Source: Rhynchonema sp. JSB1_4 (Eukaryota > Nematoda > Chromadorea > Monhysterida > Xyalidae). Taken from it: a stretch of 64,000 nt of DNA. Numbering within the stretch: the first letter of the stretch is position 1; each line of letters opens with the position of its first letter. The stretch covers positions 23,879-87,878 of the forward strand of contig JASAMV010001912.1 of NCBI GenBank assembly GCA_030248065.1, in the 5' to 3' direction. Below the pieces are notes generated by a model. That model worked only from the letters and a program-made list of their open reading frames with translations, did not search any database and had not been told where the DNA came from. Below, in pieces: positions 1 through 53,452 of this stretch. The translations under genes and the position numbers were made by a program.

Positions 1-407
1 AGAAGTGCTGCGGACACTACACCCAGGTGGGTTATTGCCGAAGTTGTCCTGCCATTAAAGGGCTCGGGACATCACATTCGAGTTATTTAAAGGACTCGGG
101 CCACAACCACACTAGGGGTAACATAAAAAGCGTTATAGACCGTTCGAAAGCAGTTGGACACTACATGTTACGCACAAGTTTTAAGCACCTTTGAGGTTCG
201 CTATCTCTTAGTTCGCGACCTTTCGTACGCACGAAAAAAGTGAATTTGTGCATGAGATGACCTCATATCAGAATGCTTTCCAACGGCCCACAACCCTTTT
301 CCTGTTGTGCACCAGGCATTGTCAGTCATTGTGCAGAATAATCACAAATCATAAGAGCATCATACGTATATAAGATGACAGATTTCGAACCAAGTCGCAT
401 CGCTCAG
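1..407. other. No resolved gene content
   Basis: The upstream part of the CAP-family gene must lie here or beyond the window edge, but I could not identify its exons. The stretch is mixed-composition DNA with many stops and no clear repeat. Confidence 0.4.
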
Positions 408-485
408 GTCTCATGGAGTGTTTCTGTCTACAATGAGAATCACCGATTTGACATTTGGGACTTCAATCTGTCATGCGATCATTTG
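408..485 (+). CDS. Possible internal exon of CAP-superfamily protein
   Basis: An AG acceptor (CGCTCAG) is followed by 26 open codons reading VSWSVSVYNENHRFD and ending SCDHL, then a GT. The W...YNE...FD...C pattern resembles the stretch just before the CAP1 signature in CAP proteins. Joining directly to the next exon in phase 0 would leave out the usual GH(Y/F)TQ residues before VVW, so either a small exon is missing or this donor is wrong. The call rests on pattern resemblance only. Confidence 0.35.
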
Positions 486-695
486 GTGCATTCGCACTGA
501 CGATGACCTGATGCGCAGGTTGTTTGTAAAAGCAGTTTGAAAAGTCAACCAAAAAGCACACTGCTATACGTACAATTCACATTGACCGTATCAATACTTG
601 GTGATCGGATCGCATCCGGTCGCCAAGTTCGATACCATGTGTCGTACTCATGTGTCAACCACCCCACAATGGGCCCCAGCAACTTCCCTATCCCA

Positions 696-946
696 GGTTG
701 TTTGGTCGAAATCCTACCGCATGGGCTGCGGTGCCGCCTACTGCCGCGACATCTGGGGCGTCACGGGTCGGTCGTACCGTTACGTGCTTGTTTGTCACTA
801 TAATCCGTCGGGTAACAAAGTGATGGTGACGCCGAAGGGCAGCTTCGCACTGCCTGCCTTCAAATGGACCAACGGTACAGCGCAGGGATGTAGCGCGTGC
901 CCAAAGGGACTCAAAAACTGTTATAATGGTAGTTTGTGCTGGTGAT
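696..946 (+). CDS. CAP-superfamily (SCP/TAPS) protein, C-terminal exon
   Basis: The exon opens after a good acceptor (CTATCCCAG) with VVWSKSYRMGCG, matching the end of the CAP1 signature (QVVW-x-x-S). YVLVCHYNPSGNK matches the CAP2 signature (V-C-H-Y-x-P-x-G-N). A Cys-rich tail follows (GCSACPKGLKNC, then NGSLCW) and a TGA at 944-946, the usual end of such secreted disulphide-rich proteins. CAP proteins are secreted cysteine-rich proteins with sterol or lipid binding, fertilisation, immune and venom-related roles; which applies here cannot be told. The reading frame is also open upstream of the AG to about 598, but that extension lacks the family's GH(Y/F)TQ. The stop codon overlaps the repeated 10-mer TGATGTTTCA at 943. 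Confidence 0.8.
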
Positions 947-2384
947 GTTTCATCTAGGCCGGTGTTGAACTTGGTGTCTGTTCACAGCACGTGATTTTTT
1001 TGAAATAAGGATATGTCAAAATTTTCTGATGCCACAGATTTCGACCCGTGTAAAGATTGTTTGTGGACAGCCCGACCAATACTTGATTTTACGCTGGTCA
1101 AATTTGGTGACACCCGTAAATCGCGTAATATCCTTAATTCATGACAACGACGTGGTGAAGGCAGGTCCAATCACCAAGCTTAATACCGCTGGTGACGTTT
1201 CACGATGTTGTACCGTATACCTAGGTACCGATCCCCCTCCCCTCCTTCTGAGGGTGGAGTTTTCGAAACGGTGTATGCAAAATTTGGGTGTTATGGGTCG
1301 GTCAGTGTAACTTCGGTGTAAACGTGAACATTTCCTATTGTTAACGTTAAATGTTTCAAGTTTACACCGAGCTGTTGACCGACCTTTACACCCAATTCTT
1401 GTTTACGCGGTTTCGAGAATTCTGCTCTGAGCTGGTGCACGCTGAATGCATTTTTCGTTTCGGAATGTGGTGCATTTATTCGGGTTCGTTATTGTCACTT
1501 ATATCTTCTTCGTGTGGTTGGTGTTTTTCCAGCAAGTATGCTGTGATTTAGGTCGGCATATTTGCACAATCTGATATTCTGCCAAAAAGTGGCATTTTTC
1601 AAAACCCCAGGCCAACTTTGCACTTTACGTACAAACATCGTTGTGCGGTTGACGGTTGCTGCTGTATGTATCATTGCATGCGTGCTTTATATTTCTTTTT
1701 GTTTCTTGGATACTGCATTTTGGTTCAATTTCACTTAATGCGGCGTCGGTTTAAAGTTGAATAAAATTTAATTTGCACATTAAGCAAAGGACGGATTTGA
1801 CTCCGTGGACTTTGCTGAATTTTTGTTCCAAACGTGTGCATGCGAATCCAATTTTATTATATCACGCATAATAAAGCAGATGTAGGATCATATTTTCGGC
1901 TAATAATAATACATGAAACATTGTACAACATGTATGTATAAATATACGTACACATCACGGGAATTTCTACTTACACCAGAATAGAAACGAACATTAAAAG
2001 GACATGGTAGGTAACATTATTCAGAAAGTTCAACAATTCACAATTAACATTATTATGGCAGTCAGTCAAACAATCGAAAATTTTGTCATCAAATATTGAA
2101 AAATGACATATATCTACACAAATGATATTGCAATAAATTGCATGTTACACGGCGCATATTTATTGGATCATAAATATAAGTTCGCATACGTACTCAACGG
2201 TTTATTGCGATGACCTTTTGCCAGAAATCAGTAATCATGTACAGTATAGTTTGCGCGCTTCATAACGACATGTTGGAGAGTCACCATATGAAGAAGGTAT
2301 ACAGTTGGTACACTGAACATTTGATTCCAGTCTGGACCGGGTCATCAGTCATTGCTTCCGGTCCCAGACCAGGACCTTACAGTC
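947..2384. other. Intergenic spacer between CAP gene and TANC 3' end
   Basis: The genes on either side converge. The spacer contains a degenerate GACCAGCGTAAA palindrome (about 1037-1110), a GTGTAAA-type foldback element (1252-1426), a plus-strand AATAAA at 1760-1765 and minus-strand polyadenylation-like hexamers (TTTATT on the plus strand) at 2159-2164 and 2201-2206. The last two could serve the TANC transcript ending at 2385. Nothing else coding is visible. Confidence 0.5.
1252..1426. mobile_element. Foldback MITE, GTGTAAA/CGAAACGG family (copy 1)
   Basis: The outer arms read GGTGGAGTTTTCGAAACGG on the left and the degenerate complement on the right. The inner arms carry GTTTACACCGAGCTG and CGGTGTAAACGTGAAC. 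Related copies lie at 33824-34049 and 58430-58555. The element has no coding capacity. Confidence 0.7.
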
Positions 2385-42819
<40,435 letters not shown>

Positions 42820-42932
42820 CTGAATTGACAAGGAAATGGGTTGGGGATTGGCAGGAAAAGTCACACACTTGCGGTAAGCTTTAAGCGTGGAATTTAGTCC
42901 ACCCCAGTGGCGTAGGGATCGGGACGCGATAC

Positions 42933-43225
42933 GGTGGCCGGACAATTGAGCAAAGCACATTTAAGCAAGACCACTTTAAGCAAGTGAAAAAGGGCAGAGC
43001 CAAAAGAGCAGAGCTCTTATTTTGTCCCAATGGCTTTGGCTTGGGCTCGTTTAGGTATCAGGCATAGTCTTAGGCTTAGGCCTACACTTAGGCTTAGTTT
43101 TGTGTTTGGGCTTAGGCTTAGGCTTAGACCTATTTGTTTTTAGGTTCTGCTCTTTTCGCTTCTGCTCTTTTCACTTGCTCAAAGTGGTCTTGCTCAAACA
43201 TGCTTTGCTCAATTGCCCGTCCGCC
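42933..43225. mobile_element. 293-bp hAT-like MITE with TTAGGC core, exact 8-bp TSD
   Basis: The ends GGTGGCCGGACAATTGAGCA and, reversed, GGCGGACGGGCAATTGAGCA extend into inverted repeats of about 75 bp containing GAGCAAGACCACTTTGAGCA-like and AAAAGAGCAGA sequence. The exact duplication CGCGATAC lies at 42925-42932 and 43226-43233. The centre is (TTAGGC)n-like (about 43060-43130). Confidence 0.95.
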
Positions 43226-43233
43226 CGCGATAC

Positions 43234-44357
43234 ATGCCATGGCGCCCCTTTGGCATGGCGCCCCCTTTGAGAAAGGTAAACACTGACTTCTATGGGTTAA
43301 ACAAGTCCGAATCACTTACAAAAATTACAGGATTTTCACTCCTACAGACCTCAATTATCCAAAAATCGAGCCCCGTTTTTTGTACGTGATGAAAATATCA
43401 AATCTGCTGAATTTTGACCAGCGTGAACGTTGTTTATTTAAACAACTTTTACGATGGTCATAATCGATGCTGTCAGCATAAGTCTACTTCAAAAAATTCG
43501 AAAATCGTGAGACGGCAATCAATCGCAATTTATTTGTAATCGGTACTGTAGGCAGGAACAATCAGATAACGAAATTTGAGACCGGGTGCACTGAATGCAT
43601 CGTACTGTATTTTGATATACACAATCCACTTGGACCCTCGCACCCCTCCCAGAGGACTATAGTACTACACGAGCAAACAAAGATAAACATTCCTGCCTTA
43701 CGTTTCCATGAGTAGAAAAAAACTCATTTATTTGTCTGCTACAGCGGGTTCTGGTCACAAAGCAGAAAATGTGTTGTTTCAATACACGTTTGGGGCATAG
43801 TGACCAACAGCAATTTCTGTGGTCTCTATTTTAGCGAAAGTGCTGAGTCGGAAAACGAGATTTGCTGTCCAGCAGGGCTGCTAACAATGAAATTGCATAA
43901 CGTCGTCCTGCTAGGGTCACTCTTGCGCGCGCCACAATGATACAAGTACAGAACTTGAGTACTTGTACCGTAATGTGTGGGAAGAAGTCACACGCTAAAA
44001 CTCGATTTGTATACGCACGCATGTACACAAAAGTTTGTTTGCAACTTTCCAAACCATCAGGTGCATCAGCAAAGAGAGCGGGGGATTTGGTTCCGGTTTC
44101 AAAAAGTAATAATCGGTATGTGCACGGATCAGGAACTAAAGGGACGGGAACAATCCTCGTTTGTCGCTGTTTGTGCGATTGTTATGCCCCAGTAGAGCCG
44201 TAGTATGACGATTTCATTACTGATTTAGCCATGCGTGAGCCTGTAGACCACAGGGAACCTTGACCAAAACCATCAGTGCCAGGATCGAAGTCACTACGAA
44301 TTAGAAATTATATTACTCCGTTTTTGCCAAAATTACGCTCAATAAATCGAGGCAGAT
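43234..44357. other. No gene recognised
   Basis: One GACCAGCGTGAA palindrome at 43410-43462. Short frames only. Confidence 0.45.
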
Positions 44358-44361
44358 TTAA

Positions 44362-44877
44362 GGCCCAACTATACTTCGTTCTCTGACGCAACAAGAACAA
44401 GAAATTCGTGTTCTTGCTTCAACCTGTTTCGTAGTGCCTTTATACTTGCCTGAGAACACGCAACGTGAAACAGCCAAAAAAGTATAAACGCGTTCGTGGC
44501 GAAACACGACGAAACACCCAAATCCTGTTCTCAAGAGAACAAATAACAGAGTTGAAATTTTTCAACTTTGTGATTGTTCTTTGGTCATTTTCTCTGTCGT
44601 CAAGCGCAATTCAGTGCTGTTTGTGACATTTGTTGATGGTACTTGAGTGATTGAAGTGGAAAAAGAAAGAAAAAATAAAAAAGAGTTCAGAAAACGACAA
44701 ATGAGTACTGGCCCCAGGGCGGTCTCGAACCAGTCAGTGGCGGACCAGTGTGTTTGGGCTGGCGAGTCAACGCACTTCCACCACAACACTGGACCGTGGT
44801 TGTGAAGCGCGCTAGTCCTTTATATGAACCAATCGAGTGCTGCTAATGCGGTGCTGATAACGTTATGCTGTGCGTTA

Positions 44878-44917
<40 letters not shown>

Positions 44918-45525
44918 GTGCACTGCATGATGTGTGGCGGGCGGATAACGTATTATGTTGCCTGACACAGCAAGTTGACAAACCCGATCGCGTCCATCAG
45001 ATGGTGGAGGCATAACACACCAACTGTTGCCGAACTTTTTGGACAAATACGCTCTTTGTTTATCAAGCAGTGTTTCAGTTTGAAAGATCAAATGAAAGTC
45101 GATAAATCGTTGCTTTTTGAGCCACCCTAAGTCTCATGCCCCGTCCCTAACCTAAAGGAGCCGTCATTGTTCCCAACCAAGTGCTGATTATCAGTGAACG
45201 GTGCTCCACACACATTATTATTTTTTTTGCTGTTTTTCTAACGGTACTTTTGGTCGCCACACGTTTCAGATAAGCGTGCAGCAGCGCTCCCTAAATTTCT
45301 GGGGCAGCTGGGGGCTTCTTGAAAATTTGAATTTTTCTCTTTCATAGCGTTTGTTTCGTCCCGGAACATGGAAGAACAATAGTTCCCTCGTGAAACAACG
45401 CAACAAGCGGCAACAGTTGAGAACAAAGAACAAGCCGCAACTCAGTTCTAGCTTGTTCTTGTTCCATCGAGTTCTTGATGTTCTTTTGTTCTTTGTTGCG
45501 CCAGAGAACGAAGTATAGTTGGGCC
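44362..45525. mobile_element. 1.16-kb inverted-repeat element, copy 3, TSD TTAA
   Basis: The full terminal inverted repeats GGCCCAACTATACTTCGTTC are flanked by TTAA at 44358-44361 and 45526-45529. A TTAA duplication is the mark of piggyBac-type integration, but the ends are not a standard piggyBac CCY start, so the superfamily is left open. A minus-strand tRNA-like segment (B box GGTTCGAGACC) lies near 44720-44790. No transposase is present. Confidence 0.9.
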
Positions 45526-48491
45526 TTAATGTGTACAACAAAATACCCGTTATAACTTTTTGGATTGTGGTTCCCACTGAACCTGTCGACTGGCTGAATC
45601 ATTTTTGTCAAGTTCTCAGCGGTTTCACTGGGAATATGACGGCTGATTTATGTATAACACCGCTATTGGGAGGGCGAAAGAAAAGCGAAAATAAGAATTA
45701 TTGCTGTTTGTTTACATTATTGTAACATGTGTCACTGGTTGCCCCGCGGCGCTGATGTGAGAACAGTATAGGTAGTCTATCTATGATTTTTTTTAAATGT
45801 TTTCTCAAAAAAATGATTAGAAAACTTACGTGAGACGAAACGTCGAAATGGCGACGTGGGTTGTTCATCCATTGCGGTAAAGCTGGTGTGCATTTTTGTC
45901 ACTTTGTTTGGGTAAATTATGCCATTTCAACCGCTCATAAATTTGTATTCAGATTTGGTTCTGGCATTACTTCATATTAACTGCTGAAAAACAAGCATTA
46001 AATTAGCGCTGGTGCTACCATATAAACAATTATTAGCTTTGGCAGCATATCCAAACGGAACGTTGATGGATAAATTTGGTTACTGCACTAGAGTAAGTTT
46101 CACCCACATGGGTAGTAAAATGTGCTGTTTTGGACTCTATCCAGAGACAGAGCTGCTCACTGAGTAAGGGATAAAATGTAGATGATACAATGAGCCGTAT
46201 ACACGCACAAACAAACAAAGTTAATACTCGGCAGTCACTGTTACTATATTTTGTTGTTGGTTATCTGATCTGATGGCCCGTGGCGCCAAAACAACGAAAT
46301 GATGACAAATGATGAATTTGGACCAACTGGCATTGGGTGTAGTCATCAAAAGGTTCTCGATGATAGTATCTGTTCTGGGCACCATGCGCAAGAACCGGAA
46401 AAATTACAAAGGTCCTGGAACACTTTCTTCTTTGCAGTAACTACTGTACCTGGATCAAAACCTGGTCAGCGGTCACACAAACAAACGGAAATTCAGTCGT
46501 AGAAAACCTCGTCACAGTAGCCAACCAACTCTCACTAATGACCAGTATACAGCGGTGCAAGGCAACAGTTAGTTTCGGTTGAATCGAAGTGCAAACAAAC
46601 AAACTCAGTATCTCACAGAGAAATGTCTGACAATATTTTTGTATGAGTACGCCACACAAGGAAATGCTACCTTATGGTGGTTCTGAAACCTAAGCTGCCG
46701 CGTTGTATCCTGCGCGCCTGCGAGCGGGTGCAAAAATAATCCAGCAACTTTATTTCCGAAGCCGAGGTGGAGCAAAGTTGATTTGTGGTGTTTATTTGCG
46801 CTGGCTACGAGCATTCTTATGCAGTTTTGCTGTGTTATTTGTTATGTTTGTACATTGTAATATGTATTGTATGTATGGTATAATGTATCAGCCGGCACTA
46901 TAGCTGAGAGAGCTAAACCGTAAGCACATTAGGTGAACTAATACATTTTGCTACTGACTGACGCCTGCTACATCCAGCAAGCACTAAAAGCTATACTGTA
47001 AATGCCAAGCATTTTCTTCCACCATCAAAACACGTGTCTTTCCGCTGTCTTGCGGGTGGTTTACTTCGAGGGGACGTTGAATCTTGCCAAGAAAAACGTT
47101 ATCCACTACAAACATCGCGCGCTTTTTGAAAGTGCGAGATGAGCTAGGATCTGATGGAGCATTCAGTTCAGATATAAATATGCAAACAGACACAAATTGT
47201 GCATTGCAAATGCACTCGTTTGGCTTTAAAAGATTCAGATCAGCTTCACGTAACACGTCACTTCTTGATGTATCAAAGTGGTCAAGAGCGCACTATAACA
47301 TCTTGTGGTTGCTGGTCCGGGATATGGAATGCAAAATTGCACAGGTTAAGTGACTGTAGGTCGACATTTGAAAAAAACACAACTGCGGCTATTCCGACCG
47401 CACTAAGTGGTGGGAATGCGGCTTAGGACAGACGGTTAGGTACAAAGGACCGTACTGACTGTCATATTGAAAGGATATCCAAGTGCGCACATTGATAAAA
47501 TATATGCCAACAACTTATAACCCCGATGTTTGCACAGCGCACGCACTCTACAATATCGGCTACTGGTGCTTAGGGTAATTTTGTCGTGGTTGACCGAAGT
47601 CGCTCATTGACCATAAATTGTGGAGTGATTTGCATTCACGACGGGTGGTGCCTCAGGTCATCGTCATTACAGCGAAGGCACGCGAACGACGTGAACCAAT
47701 GCTGAGCTATTGGAAAACGTTGAAACGTTGTCTTGTGTCCATCGAGTATGTCTGTCAACTATTCTTCAAAAAGTCGGTACTTGCTACCACTTTTCTTCTT
47801 TGACTTGCACCTGTGAGAAAACCGCACTGACATTATTTTGTTTTTCCGGTACCGGCACTTGTGAAACGGTCACAACTTTTGGTCCAGTACGGGAACATTC
47901 CGTCACGAAACACATTAGTGCAGATTGGGGGACAACGAAAAGCAGAGAGTGCCGCCGATGCCAAATCAAGCTGAACGAACAGTCAAACAAACAAGACAGA
48001 GTGTGCGAGCAAGAAAAAAAATGAAATCTCTCTGGAATTGGTTTCACCAAGCACAGCACAGCGCTCGGCACAAGTTGACAATAAGAGTGTACCAGTGTAC
48101 CCGCTTGTGTGGGAAAGTTGGCACAATGTGACTAACACACTATTGTGTCTGACTATTATTGTAAGACACAACATGATGACTGAATAGTGCGCTGCCGCCC
48201 CGCTGAATTGATAATTTGATTTCCAACATAAATCAACAAGACCACCTGCAGCTAATGTAGTACGACTACGCACCAGATTCCTTTGGATCGCCTGTCTCAA
48301 GCGTAGTGCAATCAAAGTGCCCTCGTATACATATACATACGATTTTTGGCCACTCATACGATACGCAGATGTGGCTGTCACAAAAGTGTGTAAGTGTAAC
48401 CCCCAAGTGCAGCTAATGAAGGTCGGGGCACTCTTCTTCTTCTGCAAAATCATACTCATTCAATCAGATTGAGCGGTTTATGTTCGCATTA

Positions 48492-48647
48492 CAGCGCAGC
48501 CTCTGTATAGCGAATGCTTTCTGACCAATATTTTTTTTCCATAGCCTGCCCTAAATGTTCCAATTGCGACTCCGCCTCATTAATATTTTTGTGGTCACCA
48601 AAATTGACGATTCCTGCTGATTAATTCACTATGCAGAGTGCAGACTG
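48492..48647. mobile_element. pogo/mariner-like MITE with TA TSD
   Basis: Left CAGCGCAGCCTCTGTATAGC and reversed right CAGTCTGCACTCTGCATAGT, with TA at 48490-48491 and 48648-48649. Confidence 0.7.
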
Positions 48648-50091
48648 TATGTAGATGGTGTTGTGACGAAAAAAAGAAATTCTGCTTGTGTCAGTAAACA
48701 GCACACACTTGCTGCACAAAAAAGCATTCGCAAAAAGTAACATTGCTGCAGCTTGACCAACCCTAACGATGACTCTAATGGGGACAGTTTTTTATTGGGC
48801 AAATAAACAAGTCAGACTCTGTCACTCAAACACTCCATCAATCACTGTGGGCAACACCAATTCAAAGTTACATTTATGGGACACCTTACTGCTGATCGAC
48901 TAATGGGCTGGTGCGACCAGAATAATGATCCCTGATGGTGGAAGGCGGGGCCTCGATGGCAATCGGGCAAGATAAGGTTAGCGTAGATGCATAAAAAATG
49001 GTGTGAGGTTTACGTATGCTTGGCAAATCATGCGCTGTCCAGAGGCCGCTCGAACTTGGAGATCGAGGCTTTGCCGTGGTCACGACTATGAGCTTTTTGC
49101 TCATTGGGATTCACGAATGCCAAAATCTACCACAAATTTTGACCAGCGTAAAATGTCAGGGAACAACTTTACACTGGTCAAAATCTGTGGCATGCACGGT
49201 AAATTGCTTAATATTTTCAAATCAAAAAAAATCACGCCATCAAGACAGCGTCGATCCGATCCGATCATCAAGTTTTGATACCAGCGTAAAGGATGACACC
49301 ATTTGCGCAGTCTGTCAAAGCATAAAAGAGATCTTGGAGTTGACGCGTGTGGCCATAAACGGCGCTGCATGTGGAGTTATGTGTTACTATCACAGCGCAC
49401 CGATGAGCGACATACACATAAATGACGACAGGAAAAAAGAGCAAGAGCAGCATAAAAAAGTGCTGACTGAATGCGTATCTTCTTTGACGCGTATTTTTAT
49501 GAATGCGCGTGCGCAAACACACACACACACACACGCGCGCGCTTTGACGTTGCCTTTTTGAATCATAAATACCATACCATATGACCAAGTTTATGCGTGT
49601 GTATGCTCCCATAAAGTGAGTTACGATCAGTGGAAAAAGTGCGGTCACACAAAAAGTAAAAGTTGAAAGGAAAAAAGAATAGTGCCCACGCCAGAACCAA
49701 ACACCAAGACCAGCATCACATCAGCTTTAGGTACGCATCTTGCCGTGAAAATATGACATTAATAAAGCCGGCGTGGGAACAACTCGGAAAATATCAAACA
49801 TGCCACTGCAAGAGCCAGCCGATCAGCTGACAGAAGCACAAAACAGCATCAGCCAAACATTGTCATGAACCGAATTGTCTTGTCGTTGTACTTCCGGTTC
49901 TCGCACAATTCACAAGAACCGGAACTAGAACTTCTGATCGTCAGACTGGTGTCATTGCGCGATTACATCATCATTTAATCTTGCCTATAGCGTTCTGTCG
50001 TAACAATGATAAAGGCCCCACCACAAATGGTACGGTGAACGATTGCTATCAAGTATGACTCTGACAGCATTTGCTTGTGTGACTATTCGGG

Positions 50092-50168
50092 CGTGCACAT
50101 AGCACAATGGTACAGTGACTGGTTGAGGGCGCATGGTGCACGTGGAGTTCAAGTCCCATTGGATCCAA
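50092..50168 (+). repeat. tRNA-derived sequence
   Basis: A-box-like TAGCACAATGG and B-box-like GAGTTCAAGTCCC are spaced as in a tRNA, but the anticodon and acceptor arms do not fold well. It looks like a tRNA-derived SINE head or a decayed tRNA. Confidence 0.45.
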
Positions 50169-53158
50169 ACATGGAGAACAGGAACTAAACACGTTCTTAG
50201 ATCGACAGGACGGTGCATGACATCATGATAGGACCAGATTGTGTACACAATTGTGATCTCGTATCATGGCGCAACCGAAAGCAAGCAATATTTTTGTATA
50301 CTGCGGTTGTTGTTGTTGTTACTGTTTGCTGTTTGGATCGTAAAATCACGCGAATAAGAAAGAAAGACGACACAAAGACACAACAGAGCAACACAAACAA
50401 ACTCGCACCAGACCTGTGCAAATGTACACCGTATTTTCATGACATGGACGGATAACAAGACCACAAGGTTGTTGCGCGTGCGTGACTGAACAGAAGAAGA
50501 TCGCTAGACAAATAGGAAGGGTATGACAATAAGATGAAAATGGATCTGAAAGGGTGTAAGGTGACGAAATAAATTACAGAGAGTCTAGTTTTTGCAGCAA
50601 AGATTCGCAGAAAAGTCTGAACAAAAATATGGCTTTTCACATGAGCTGCTGCGAGTTTGAAAGTGCCTGGAGCTACATAATGATGGTGAAGTCCACATCA
50701 AGCAAATATTGCGAACGTCTTCATGTGTGACCCAGTTGTGTTCATTTCCGTGCCCTTTGGCACAATTTTGCACTTCGGGGTCCCTGAAAGATTCAAGTCG
50801 AGTTCCGAACTCTCAAGGAACCAATTCTTGTAATGAGGAACTGGAACTACATATACTGTGTAATCCAGTTCTGGTCTGGGATGGAACTGCTGTATAATCA
50901 AGTTCTGGTTTGGGATGGAACTCTGGAAACACACATTCGGATTTGGCATAGCGCGAAAGCGAAGCAGCTTGTTGCGCTTCTGAAGTGCCGTAGTAAGCGC
51001 TTATTGGTATTTAGTGGCGTGGTAATGGGACGGGCGGGCTAGAGCGATAGTGGCATAATAGCTTACGATAGCTGATTGCTTGCAATATTGGATGTCCACT
51101 ACCGCGTTAAAATTGTTGGGTCTCAATATCAGAATACGATGCCATGAAACAGATTTCTAAATTCTGCACCCATTTTATTTTTCTCGTGGCGCCCAAATAG
51201 TAGCTTTGCGTGATTTGTGCGGTCCGCAAGCCACCACAAAGTACTACTAACCAATTTCCCATAAGGAAGGAAGGAAATCGTATAGGTAACGGGTGTCTCA
51301 CTTAAAGTTGCGAGTTGCGGTTGGCATGAAATTATGACACATTTTTGAATGAAAGCATTGTTGAGGAAATCTAATAAAAAAATGGTCCAGGTGAAAGCAA
51401 AACGGAAGCCAAGAAAAACGACTGAGCGGTAAAAAAAATATAGAGGCAAATTTGGGCTGGAAGCGTGAATGAGTTCAGACTTCAAACGAGAAAGGAGTTG
51501 AAAGTGACCTCTGTCCTGCAGAGAGAAGGGGACTCTGAATTTTCGTACCACCCATGTGGGCACAATTATACCCCACCACCATAACCGCTTGTAAAACCAC
51601 GTGCGGACAACATGCGCGGTAACATAAATGATTTACATAAAATATATGCGACGTTTTATTGCTTAACATCGCCACCCTATCGACTTTACTACTGTACACG
51701 ACGGCAGACACGGCTTACAAAGGCTATACTTTGTCATCTGCTTAACTATGAAGGAATTTTATGTCTAATCCATTATAACTCTTGCATGGGTGGGCCAACA
51801 TTTACTCTCGGCATATGTATTGTATTCTAAAAGTTTAGCCGGTATTGTAGTTTACGTAATATGTGTGTTGCGCATTTTCAAAACCGCAACGACGATAACA
51901 GTGACGTTATTGCAGAATATTCTTTATGTTCTTACCGCCTGGTGTTACAACATCTCGCGGGCCGGGGTAACGGGCGGATTATTGTAAAACTTTTAGAGCC
52001 GACCCCGAGATGACATGTAACGGTAACGGACGGAGATTGGAATTAATGTGTAACAACAGCAACAACAGTGCATAGCGAAGCGCGGGAACGGTTTTGACTC
52101 TGCACATAAACGCAAAATATCATAAATAAAATATAACGCGCGCACGCATTTTAGGCTGATGGGCAAGGCAAGACTGTCAGAACATAAACGCAAAGTCAAC
52201 GAAAAACGTTCCTTTTGCGTATGTACCCAAATCGTCATGTTGTTATTCTTGTCATGTAACATCGGTAAATGTAGCGTGCGTTTCAACTCATTATTGCAAC
52301 TGTACATGCGAACCAGTGGCATATTGGGCATGCGCTAGTTTTTGGCTTCGGACTTGACTTTACACGAACGTTTGCAGATTTTGGTAATTGTACTTTGTGG
52401 ACAGTGAATCAAGTTTACGGTTGGATTGCACATTCGGGTTTGTTGAATGAACACCTTTTTTACCGTTGGTACTCGTACGTACAGGTGCGCACATGTGTTT
52501 GGTTGAGTGAAATGTGAAAGTTGTATGAACATGCTGATCAAGAGTTACTTGAAGTTAAGACAAGATCAATTTAGTCAAGCTGTATGAAACAGTGCGTTTT
52601 ATTTGCGCGTCAAATTTTCATGGAACAAGTTTGGATGTTGTTTAATGGCGTGAATTTCGTTTCAGTTTAATGTCCCGATGTCTGCCAAAAACAGATTCAT
52701 CGCAGACATTAATAACACAACAAATCACAAACATGTAACGCCTTCCACCAACGTGTGGTTGTGTTTTTGCTGGCAACTGTCAATTAGCGCTGTTGCGTGT
52801 ACGGGATCTTGGGTACCGATTGTATCAGTTGAAGTACGACTTCTGGGGTTTGCACCCGAAAGATTCTGAACTTCGCCATAATTGTCAAGTACAAATATGT
52901 GCAACCACTCTACATTTACGATCGAACATATTTATTGTAATTCAATGTTACATGCGCACGTAAACAGTCACACTTTCTCTGATTGTTGGGAAAATAGAGA
53001 AAGGTGAAGTTGTCCTCTGTCGGTTGTAAATGAGTGCACAAATTGACTTTGGGCTGAATGCGGTGGTACACATGACCAGTGTAGTGACCAATGCATTAAC
53101 GCACGCAGCATTTTGCTCACTGCACTTGCGGTTATTGATTGATAGTGCTCTTTATGAT

Positions 53159-53452
53159 GGCGGACGGGCAATTGAGCAAAGCACATTTGAGCAAGACCAC
53201 TTTGAGCAAGTGAAAAAGAGCAGAGTCCAAAAGAGCAGAACCTAAAAACGAATGGGCCTAAGCCTAAGCCTAAGCCCAAACACAAAACTAATCCTAAGTG
53301 TAAGCCTAAACCTAAGCCTAAGCCTGATACCAAAGTCAGCCTAAGCCTAAGCCATTGGAACAAAATAAGTGCTCTGCTCTTTTGGCCCTGCTCTTTTTCA
53401 CTTGCTCAAAGTGGTCTTGCTCAAATGTGCTTTGCTCAATTGTCCGGCCACC
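53159..53452. mobile_element. 294-bp hAT-like MITE with TTAGGC core (copy 2, inverted)
   Basis: Same family as 42933-43225 in opposite orientation. The ends are GGCGGACGGGCAATTGAGCA and, reversed, GGTGGCCGGACAATTGAGCA. The 8-bp flanks TTTATGAT and TTTGTGAT match at 7 of 8 positions. The core is GCCTAA repeats. It lies about 270 bp downstream of the channel gene's stop. Confidence 0.93.

Larger units (their letters stand above)
45530..53150. other. Long spacer without recognised genes
   Basis: Probably the TANC 5' region and intergenic DNA upstream of the channel gene's 3' end. It contains a pogo-like MITE (48492-48647), palindromes of the GACCAGCGTAAA family (49133-49187 and a half near 49280), a tRNA-like stretch (50092-50168) and several short frames of unknown meaning (for example minus-strand 46984-47256 and 48886-49104). 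Missing TANC 5' exons may be here. Confidence 0.45.

Noticed and set aside
46984..47256. Possible exon or ORF with frames open on both strands
   Set aside because: No family match, no convincing splice sites and no way to choose a strand.
53030..53363. Leu/Gly-rich frame (GLGLGLHLGL type)
   Set aside because: It is a translation of the TTAGGC-core hAT MITE.
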